DNA of 64,000 bases from Sphingobacterium lumbrici (GTDB lineage Bacteria > Bacteroidota > Bacteroidia > Sphingobacteriales > Sphingobacteriaceae), in the NCBI RefSeq assembly GCF_006476045.1, contig NZ_SRZY01000032.1, forward strand, positions 1 to 64,000, read 5' to 3'. Position 1 is the stretch's first letter, and each line of letters opens with the position of its first letter. Below the pieces are notes generated by a model. It made no database searches. It worked only from the letters and a program-made list of their open reading frames with translations, and was not told the DNA's origin. Shown piece after piece: positions 1-6,392 of the stretch. Both the position numbers and the translations under genes were made by a program.

Positions 1-126
1 ATGTCTTTTACAAATTTTTCAGTACTCTTTTTCTTTGGAGTTTCCATATCTAAATCTAATTGTTTTTCTTGAAAACTCTCCTTAAGTTTTTATAATAGTG
101 TGTCCACTTTTTGCTGACGATTTACA
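1..126 (-). mobile_element. End of a probable IS3-family insertion sequence (runs off the window)
   Basis: Reading the minus strand, the DUF1016 gene departs from its family sequence at about 126, where a TG dinucleotide opens an unrelated sequence. That sequence holds an AAGGAG stretch and then an ATG at 47 starting an open frame to the window edge, beginning METPKKKSTEKF. This Lys-rich start resembles the N-terminus of IS3-family OrfA proteins (seen sequence; family assignment is inferred). Only about 15 codons are visible, so the helix-turn-helix of OrfA lies outside the window. No second end or target duplication can be seen here. Confidence 0.45.
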
Positions 127-899
127 GTTTTGATTTCAATAATGACAAAGCATTGCAAAATGCGGTTGTAAAATACCAAGTCCACAAAAAACTCATCGCC
201 CTCAATATGTATTCTTTTCTGTCTTGCTATAAAAGAAAACCCATTACCTAACTCTAACAAAAATTCCTGTAAGTGTGTGATAATGGCACTTTCCAAATCT
301 CTTTCGTAATAAGATGCTTCTCTTTTCAGTCCCAAAAACTCCAAATACATAGGGTCTTTGATAATTTCTTTTGCATCAGAAGGTAATTTTTCATTTTTGG
401 CAACCGCTAAAACACTTTCTTTATCGTTGCTCAACAAAATCCGTTCGTACAAACTACTGTAAATCTGGCGTTCCAACTGCCTTACCGTCCAATTGTTCTT
501 TATGGTTTCAGCGATATAAAACTCTCTTTTATCCTGACTATCAACACTTAAAAGTAGCTTGTATTGGCTCCAACTCAATTGTGCATACAGTGTATGCACA
601 TTCTCAAATGTGCGGTAAAACTGTCTGTAAAGGTTTATTTGTCTTGTAGAAAAACCACTTCCAAACTCTGGTTGCAGTTGTTCTGAAAGATATTTGATAA
701 GAAACGTTCCGTAATCTGCACGTTCTTTTCCCTCTTGTTCTTCTTCAAAGATACGTTTACCAATATGCCAATACATCAGCGTTCGCTGATGGTCAACGGC
801 ACGTATAGCCTTGTCTTTCGACTGGGCTATAATGGCTTTTATATCTGTTATAATGGATTGGTTTACAAGCATGCTTAAATATTCATCTACATTTAACAA
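90..899 (-). pseudogene. DUF1016/YhcG-type PD-(D/E)XK nuclease, C-terminus cut off by an insertion
   Basis: The 269-residue product matches the DUF1016 (YhcG) family: an N-terminal helical DNA-binding-like part (about 1-150, with YWHIGKRI and NWTVRQLERQI), then a C-terminal PD-(D/E)XK nuclease core (about 185-260). The core keeps the FVDLVFYN strand and the IEIK motif, i.e. the D and ExK catalytic residues. Family members usually continue 60-80 residues after ExK. Here the frame leaves family sequence just after IEIKT and ends about 10 residues later inside IS-like sequence. The nuclease fold is therefore incomplete and probably inactive. Such proteins are often carried on mobile elements or beside restriction systems, which fits the integrase next door. 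The start codon chosen is the first ATG giving full family length. Confidence 0.75.
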
Positions 900-964
900 A
901 GATACAAATTATACTATAGGCTACTTCTGATTACACCTAATTAATGTATGTAATGACGTCATTA

Positions 965-2221
965 TCAAAGTTGAGCAACAAAAGACTGCTCCATACTCTT
1001 AAATTTATGCGATACCTTTTGCATATCCTTACCAACTTTCTCGTTGAGTATCTTGGCGTAAATCTGCGTGGTGGCGATATTCTTATGTCCTAACATTTTG
1101 CTCAAACTTTCCAACGGAACGCCCTCACTCAAAAACAATGTGGCAAACGTATGGCGTGCCAAATGAAAGGTTACTTTCTTATCTTTAAAGCAGTCGATTT
1201 GTTGGGATATTATTTTTAATCTATCATTACAGGAACTATTAGACGGAACAGGAAAAACCTTGCCGTCCTTTGACAATCCTGCATATTTTTCGATAATCAT
1301 TTTGGGAATATCCAATAGCATTACATTGGAAGATGTGGCTGTCTTTCTCCTGCGGACGATAATCCATTGATTGCCATCAAAGAACTCCTGAAGATTCCTG
1401 TTTTTAAGACCTTTTATATCCGAATAGGAAAGCCCTGTAAAGCAACTGAAAACAAAAAGGTCTTTAACCAACTCGTCTTTCTTTTTCTCACAGTTGAATG
1501 TTACAAGCTGTTCCAACTCGTTCCGCAACAGATAACCTCTGTCCTTATCCTTTTTGGTGTTCTTGTACTCGCTGAACGGATTAAAAGCAAGGTGCTTTCG
1601 GTTCATTGCCAATCGGCAAAGCGTAGTAAAGCCAATCATATAATTCCAAATAGTGTTATGATTGAGGGTTAAATCGTCACGCAGATAATAGTCGAAATCC
1701 TGTACAAAATCAGAAGTAAGGTCGTTAAACATTACATCGGTATAACCGTATTGGGTAAGAGCGAAATTCCGCAGGTGCTTTAAAAGCGTTTTGTACCTAC
1801 GGTGTGTACCTTGTACCCGAAGTCCGCTGTTTACCTTTTTTTCAAAGTCTGCTATAAACTGTTCATAGAATTTGAAAAAGGTCAGTTCTCCACTTTCAAT
1901 ACCGAGAAAAGCATTTTTAAGTTTGGCACTGTTTACCGCTCCCTCGTTCTTTAGGATTTTGGAATAGCATTCCTCAATACCCAAACGTATCTTGTCAAGC
2001 TTGCCGTTTACGTCTTGGGCTTCTCGGCTTTTACCCAAAACCCTGCCATACTTCAAATCCCAATTCGATGCGGAAATATCCAACTTGGTACTGAATGCAG
2101 ATTGTTTGCCGTTTACGGTAATCCTGCACATAACCGTAACTTTTCCGTTTTTCTTCGGGGCGTTCTTTTTAAGGTAGAAAAGTACCTTAAATGTTGATTT
2201 TTTTGTCGTTTCCATACTCAC
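965..2221 (-). CDS. Tyrosine recombinase/integrase of the CTnDOT (IntDOT) type
   Basis: A 418-residue site-specific recombinase. It has an N-terminal arm-type DNA-binding domain (about 1-100), a SAM-like core-binding domain (about 110-215) and a C-terminal catalytic domain (about 230-400). Visible catalytic residues are Lys in RRRKT (about 294), His353 and Arg356 in HLARH, His/Lys in LGHK, and the nucleophile Tyr388 in QIYAK. The usual first catalytic Arg is replaced by Ser265 in TGLSYSD, a substitution known from IntDOT of Bacteroides conjugative transposons. It would integrate or excise a mobile element. No conjugation genes are in view, so the element either extends left beyond the window or is degraded. 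The start at 2221 gives a normal family length; an ATG two codons inside is also possible. Confidence 0.9.
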   Translation of the reverse strand: MSMETTKKSTFKVLFYLKKNAPKKNGKVTVMCRITVNGKQSAFSTKLDISASNWDLKYGRVLGKSREAQDVNGKLDKIRLGIEECYSKILKNEGAVNSAKLKNAFLGIESGELTFFKFYEQFIADFEKKVNSGLRVQGTHRRYKTLLKHLRNFALTQYGYTDVMFNDLTSDFVQDFDYYLRDDLTLNHNTIWNYMIGFTTLCRLAMNRKHLAFNPFSEYKNTKKDKDRGYLLRNELEQLVTFNCEKKKDELVKDLFVFSCFTGLSYSDIKGLKNRNLQEFFDGNQWIIVRRRKTATSSNVMLLDIPKMIIEKYAGLSKDGKVFPVPSNSSCNDRLKIISQQIDCFKDKKVTFHLARHTFATLFLSEGVPLESLSKMLGHKNIATTQIYAKILNEKVGKDMQKVSHKFKSMEQSFVAQL

Positions 2222-2401
2222 AATTCTTTAATGATAAAATTAAACCTATGTGAGCCACGAAACAATATGAAAAACTACGCAAAACACTGAAATACATATT
2301 TTTAAAGCTATTATTTGCGATGTTTAAAAGTAACGTTTTAGTAACCTTACTTTTGCCAATAGTTGCTCTTTACTGCTTTTTACCTCATTACCAAAAATCA
2401 T

Positions 2402-2437
2402 AAAACGGCTGTAAAGTCTTTATTTACAACCGTTTTA
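2402..2437. terminator. Hairpin upstream of the integrase gene
   Basis: A 14-bp inverted repeat (AAAACGGCTGTAAA and TTTACAACCGTTTT, one mismatch) separated by a short loop, followed on the plus strand by a T-rich stretch. It looks like an intrinsic terminator, but no plus-strand gene ends just before it, so it may instead be a regulatory or attachment-related structure of the integrase region. Confidence 0.4.
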
Positions 2438-2678
2438 CCTGTTTTTAATCTTTGATGTATTTTTACTGAAAATTTATTTTAAACTGAGATTTAACCTGGA
2501 AAAGAATGCTCACGGCTAAAATAGAATCTCAACGAGTGTTCCACAGGCACAACAAAGAGGCATCAACTCCAGGTGTAAAAGTTTTGGGGAATAATAAAAA
2601 GAAGGATTGTTTTAATCAAATTTATTTTCGCCTCTATGCCGGCGAAGGGCATCCTACTTTTGACCGCAAAAGTAGCAA

Positions 2679-2698
2679 CCTGCCTGCCGGCAGGCAGG
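2679..2698. repeat. REP-like perfect palindrome
   Basis: A perfect 20-bp palindrome built on a CCTGCC/GGCAGG stem with a CCGG centre. Related hairpins occur at 14112-14130 and 25207-25232, so this is a dispersed intergenic repeat family in this genome. Possible roles (transcript end, transposase substrate) cannot be told from the sequence. Confidence 0.7.
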
Positions 2699-2731
2699 AA
2701 CTCATCGCTGTACCCATTTGCCACAGTGGTT

Positions 2732-2850
2732 AGTGCTTCCTCCTGCTATTGGCAAATGGCTAAGGCGACATTTGTCGGGCATGTAAGGATAGTGCTTCCC
2801 ACTGCTATTGCCAAAAACTTCACAGGCGACATTTGTCGAATTTGTAAGGA
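2732..2850. repeat. Imperfect tandem duplication of about 59 bp
   Basis: Two head-to-tail copies (2732-2790 and 2791-2850) start with AGTGCTTCC and share GCTATTG, GGCGACATTTGTCG and TGTAAGGA in the same order. Each copy carries a small perfect hairpin, CGACA-TT-TGTCG. The copies differ at many positions, so the duplication is not recent. Function unknown. Confidence 0.7.
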
Positions 2851-2943
2851 CACTGCACGTGTTACGCACCTTTTAAGTTTCGACTGGAAATCCCGGTATT
2901 ATTGATAAATAACAGCAGAATTATTTTTTTTCTTCTCATTTAC

Positions 2944-3147
2944 AGCGGCGGAGAAACAAAGAGAATGAAGGTGGATATGTGCGCGAGGAGAGGCCTTGGA
3001 TCATTTCCGAAGACCAACAAAAAGGGCTTCGGAATTTATCCCAGCCTGTGCATTCTCTTTGTGCGGAAAGGACCGTGCGACAAAGCTGCCTTAAATGGAA
3101 GAAGCCCCTTGGTCCTTGGGGGCTCCAAGGACTAGGCCTCCGCGGCC
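2944..3147. repeat. About 200-bp element with nested inverted repeats (MITE-like or structured RNA)
   Basis: From outside inwards: near-inverted ends GCGGCGGAG (2945) and CTCCGCGGC (3138); CAAAGAGAATG (2957-2967) perfectly inverted at 3051-3061; TTCCGAAG (3005-3012) perfectly inverted at 3027-3034; and a separate hairpin, GTCCTTGG at 3112-3119 with CCAAGGAC at 3125-3132. The order lets the segment fold into a long branched stem. It is GC-richer than its surroundings and has no convincing coding frame. Candidates are a non-autonomous mobile element or a structured transcript. Confidence 0.55.
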
Positions 3148-3270
3148 AATGAGCGGAAGTAAAATCGAATAAAGAAATTGACTAAAATAATCCTTCATTA
3201 AAATTTATCTCCTCATCAGAACTTAACCTACCTTATCAAATAGATGGAAAAATTTCAATAACTTTATCCT

Positions 3271-4437
3271 ATGATTTATTTGGACAATAATGCTACCACG
3301 TACATCGCAGATGAAGTTTTTGAGGCTATCCTACCCTATTTGAAAGAAGAATATGGAAATGCTTCCAGCATTCAGCATAAAAAGGGAAGAGCTGCCAGCC
3401 ATGCGGTGGAATATGCGAAAACTGTAGTAGCTAACCAGCTCAATGCCAAACCAAAAGAAATCGTATTTACGAGTGGTTCCACAGAATCTATTAATATGGT
3501 ATTAAAAGGTGTCTTTGAGCGGTATCATTTAAAAGGTAATCATATTATCACATGCGAGACTGAACACAAAGCTGTACTCAGTACCTGTGCATACTTAGAA
3601 AAAAAAGGAGCGACCGTAACCTATCTCCCTGTCGATAAGAACGGACAAATAGATCTTCAGCTCTTACGCAGTAATATCAGTAGACAGACAATCTTAGTAT
3701 GCCTGATGGCTGCGAATAACGAGACGGGAGTTATACATCCACTAGAAGCCATAGCCGAAATCTGTCAGGAAAAAGAGACCTTATTCTTCTGTGACGCTAC
3801 ACAGTATATCGGTAAAGAAAAATTAGATTTACAGTGCATTCCAATCGACATCATCTGTTTTAGCGGACACAAACTACACGGTCCGAAGGGAGTTGGAGCA
3901 CTTTTTATCCGGAGAAAATCCAAACCGATTCAAATCGCACCCCTTTTCCATGGGGGGAACCAAGAAAATGGTCTCCGAGGTGGCACGTATAATGTTTCTG
4001 GCATCGTGGGCCTTGCCAAAGCCCTCGAAGTTATAGACTACTCAACACACGTAAAAGAGCTTCGGGATTATTTTGAAGAAACCCTGATGGCACACATCGA
4101 AGAATGCTGTATTCATGCGATTCAGTTTCCTCGAATCCATAATACGAGCAATGTCTTATTCAAGTATGTAAAGGGATCGGAATTAATGACAAAATTGCCT
4201 AATATCGCCATATCATCGGGCTCGGCATGTGTTTCGGGAAGCCGGGATCCATCGCATGTGCTCAAAGCTATGCACTTGTCTGATGAAGATGCTTATTGCA
4301 GTCTGCGGTTTAGCTTTAGTCGTTACAATACGAAAAACGAAGTAGATGTCGTCGTGCAGGAATTAATCGATGCTGTGACCAAAATTAGAGACTCTTCTCC
4401 CATCTGGCAACTGTACAAGTCGGGGAATCTTGGATAA
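3271..4437 (+). CDS. Cysteine desulfurase (NifS/IscS group)
   Basis: A PLP-dependent class V aminotransferase fold, 388 residues, that takes sulfur from L-cysteine for Fe-S cluster or thio-cofactor assembly. The N-terminus MIYLDNNATT is typical of the NifS/IscS group. The PLP lysine is Lys201 in SGHKLHGPKG, and the PLP-stacking His is in CETEH (about 99). The persulfide-forming cysteine is Cys320 in SSGSACVSG, in the flexible loop typical of group I enzymes. It is followed 83 bp later by an A-type Fe-S carrier, suggesting a two-gene cluster-assembly unit distinct from sufS-sufE at 16.5-18.2 kb. The exact paralogue (IscS versus NifS-like) cannot be decided here. Confidence 0.9.
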   Translation: MIYLDNNATTYIADEVFEAILPYLKEEYGNASSIQHKKGRAASHAVEYAKTVVANQLNAKPKEIVFTSGSTESINMVLKGVFERYHLKGNHIITCETEHKAVLSTCAYLEKKGATVTYLPVDKNGQIDLQLLRSNISRQTILVCLMAANNETGVIHPLEAIAEICQEKETLFFCDATQYIGKEKLDLQCIPIDIICFSGHKLHGPKGVGALFIRRKSKPIQIAPLFHGGNQENGLRGGTYNVSGIVGLAKALEVIDYSTHVKELRDYFEETLMAHIEECCIHAIQFPRIHNTSNVLFKYVKGSELMTKLPNIAISSGSACVSGSRDPSHVLKAMHLSDEDAYCSLRFSFSRYNTKNEVDVVVQELIDAVTKIRDSSPIWQLYKSGNLG

Positions 4438-4520
4438 TTTTACAATCGACAAACGATTAGCTATTGAGAAAAGCAAAATTATTACCGAAGTTTGTAATAT
4501 TCTATTTTAAAGAAGTACTT

Positions 4521-4847
4521 ATGGTCACCATCACTGATAAAGCAAAAGAGCGTATCCTTAATATACTTGAGGCAGAAAATTACGATCAAAACTATTTTGT
4601 CCGTGTTGCGGTAGAGAGTGGCGGATGTTCGGGACTATCATACAAGTTAGACTTTGATAATGAAGAAAAAAAGGGCGACCAATTTTTCGAAGATAAAGGG
4701 ATAAAAATCTGCTTGGATATTAAGTCTTACCTCTATTTAGCAGGAACCGAATTAGATTACTCAGACGGATTAAATGGCAAAGGGTTCGAATTTAATAATC
4801 CGAATGCTTCCCGGACCTGTGCATGTGGAGAAAGTTTTTCCGTTTAA
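4521..4847 (+). CDS. A-type Fe-S cluster carrier (IscA/SufA/HesB family)
   Basis: A 108-residue HesB/IscA-like protein that carries Fe-S clusters or iron during cofactor delivery. The three conserved cysteines are visible: Cys36 in GGCSGLSY and the C-terminal Cys100 and Cys102 in CACGESF. The ATG at 4521 gives the normal family N-terminus (MVTITDKAKERI). An upstream in-frame TTG at 4464 would add 19 hydrophobic or basic residues absent from the family, so it was rejected. The gene lies just downstream of the cysteine desulfurase in the same direction and is probably co-transcribed with it. Confidence 0.9.
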   Translation: MVTITDKAKERILNILEAENYDQNYFVRVAVESGGCSGLSYKLDFDNEEKKGDQFFEDKGIKICLDIKSYLYLAGTELDYSDGLNGKGFEFNNPNASRTCACGESFSV

Positions 4848-4870
4848 TAACATTGCACAATAGCTAAAAT

Positions 4871-6379
4871 CTATTTAAGCAGGTTAACCGAATACAGATC
4901 TGATCTTCTGTCTTTCAATATTTTTACTGTGCCATATTCATGCAGATCTCGCAATGCGTATAAATCCACGTCAGCAATCAACACCATTTCTGTATTGGGT
5001 GTAGCTTCTGCTTTTATGGCGTTATTTGGAAAAGCAAAATCAGAAGGTGTAAAAACGGCCGATTGTGAATATTGGATATCCATATTATTGACCCGCGGCA
5101 AGTTGCCGACTGAACCGGCAATTGCGACATAACACTCATTCTCTATCGCCCGGGCTTGTGCACATGCTCTGACACGCATATACCCATTCTGTGTATCCGT
5201 CATAAACGGAACGAAAAGGATCTGCATACCTTGATCGGCTAAGATTCTTCCCAGTTCAGGAAACTCAACATCATAACAAATAAGTAAGCCTACCTTACCA
5301 CAATCCGTATCAAAAACTTTTACTTCGTTTCCACCGACCATGCCATAGTATTTAAACTCATTCGGTGTAATGTGTACTTTCTTAAAAGAATCTAACTGTC
5401 CGTTGCGGTGGCACAAATAGGATACATTGTACAATTTATTTCGTTCAACCAGTGGCATAGAACCTGCAATGATATTGATATTATAGGAGACAGCAAACTG
5501 TTGAATTTTCTGGATAATTTCTTTGGTATGTTCTGCTAATTTTTCCATCGCCATACGCTCAGGCATTTCATTGTAAGGACGCATCAACGGTGTATTGAAG
5601 AACTCAGGAAAAACAACAAAATCGGATCCATAATCACTAACGGCATCCACGAAAAACTCCACCTGATCATAGAACTCTTCAATATCTTTGAACAACCGCA
5701 TCTGCCATTGTACCAATCCTAGCCGGATCGCTTGCTTCGTCGCCGACGGAGATTTCACGTCTGGTTCGTAATAAATATTATTCCATTCCAACAACGTGGC
5801 GAATTCCATCGACTCTTTATCTTCAGGCAAATAGTGCTTTAATATCTTTTTTACATGAAAGTCGTTTGATAATTGGAACGTCAACGTGGGATCGTAAATT
5901 TCTTTTCGCTTAACCCGGTCAATATATACACGCGGGCTGATGTCGTCCGAATAATTATGATAATTGGGAATCCGTCCGCCTGCAACGATACTTTTCAGAT
6001 TCATCTGCTCACATAATTCCTTTCTTGAATCGTAAAGACGGCGCCCAAGGCGAATCGAACGGTATTCGGGGTGTACGAAAACTTCTATTCCGTAAAGTGT
6101 ATCTCCCTCATTATCATGTTTAAAAAACTTCCCGTCATCAATTATTTCGTAATAACTGTCAAAGATGTTTGATTTTTTAGAATTCAGGATAATCGACAAG
6201 GCACAGGCTACTACCCTTCCGTCTACCTCCACACATAACTGCCCTTCCGGGAATAAATCAATCAAATCCACTATATTTTCCCGGGTCCAAATTTCACCGG
6301 AACCCTGATAAGCCTCCGTCATTGATTTTTTTAAATCGGAATAATCCTTTTTTGTCAGCACTCGTACGTTGATATCCAT
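4871..6379 (-). CDS. Fusion of GNAT acetyltransferase and carbon-nitrogen hydrolase (nitrilase superfamily)
   Basis: 502 residues with two domains. Residues about 1-170 form a GNAT acetyltransferase fold with an acetyl-CoA loop near RSIRLGRRLY (about 107-116). Residues about 215-495 form a nitrilase-superfamily amidase. Its catalytic triad is visible: Glu259 in VFPEFF, Lys334 in KKVHITPNE and Cys368 in LLICYDVEFPE. The same fusion occurs in many bacteria, but the physiological substrate is not established to my knowledge. Activity is probably hydrolysis of a small amide coupled to N-acylation. It is convergent with the IscA-like gene and 13 bp downstream of the GH2 gene, with which it may share a transcript. 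Confidence 0.9.
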   Translation of the reverse strand: MDINVRVLTKKDYSDLKKSMTEAYQGSGEIWTRENIVDLIDLFPEGQLCVEVDGRVVACALSIILNSKKSNIFDSYYEIIDDGKFFKHDNEGDTLYGIEVFVHPEYRSIRLGRRLYDSRKELCEQMNLKSIVAGGRIPNYHNYSDDISPRVYIDRVKRKEIYDPTLTFQLSNDFHVKKILKHYLPEDKESMEFATLLEWNNIYYEPDVKSPSATKQAIRLGLVQWQMRLFKDIEEFYDQVEFFVDAVSDYGSDFVVFPEFFNTPLMRPYNEMPERMAMEKLAEHTKEIIQKIQQFAVSYNINIIAGSMPLVERNKLYNVSYLCHRNGQLDSFKKVHITPNEFKYYGMVGGNEVKVFDTDCGKVGLLICYDVEFPELGRILADQGMQILFVPFMTDTQNGYMRVRACAQARAIENECYVAIAGSVGNLPRVNNMDIQYSQSAVFTPSDFAFPNNAIKAEATPNTEMVLIADVDLYALRDLHEYGTVKILKDRRSDLYSVNLLK

Positions 6380-6392
6380 AGATTTTTGTTGA

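Larger units (their letters stand above)
2222..3270. other. Gene-free 1-kb stretch at the integrase boundary
   Basis: Between the recombinase and the cysteine desulfurase no open frame shows recognisable protein features. The short plus-strand frames here span palindromes and lack family resemblance. The stretch contains a 14-bp hairpin (2402-2437), a perfect 20-bp REP-like palindrome (2679-2698), an imperfect 59-bp tandem duplication (2732-2850), nested inverted repeats (2944-3147) and a hairpin (3112-3132). The second half is clearly richer in GC than the flanks. It probably includes the junction between mobile element and host chromosome. Confidence 0.6.

Noticed and set aside
2506..3135. 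Three short plus-strand frames between the integrase and the cysteine desulfurase
   Set aside because: They run through palindromes and a tandem repeat, have odd composition, and show no family resemblance.
3271..4847. Complete Isc or Suf operon
   Set aside because: Only a desulfurase and an A-type carrier are present here, with no scaffold (IscU, SufBCD) nearby.
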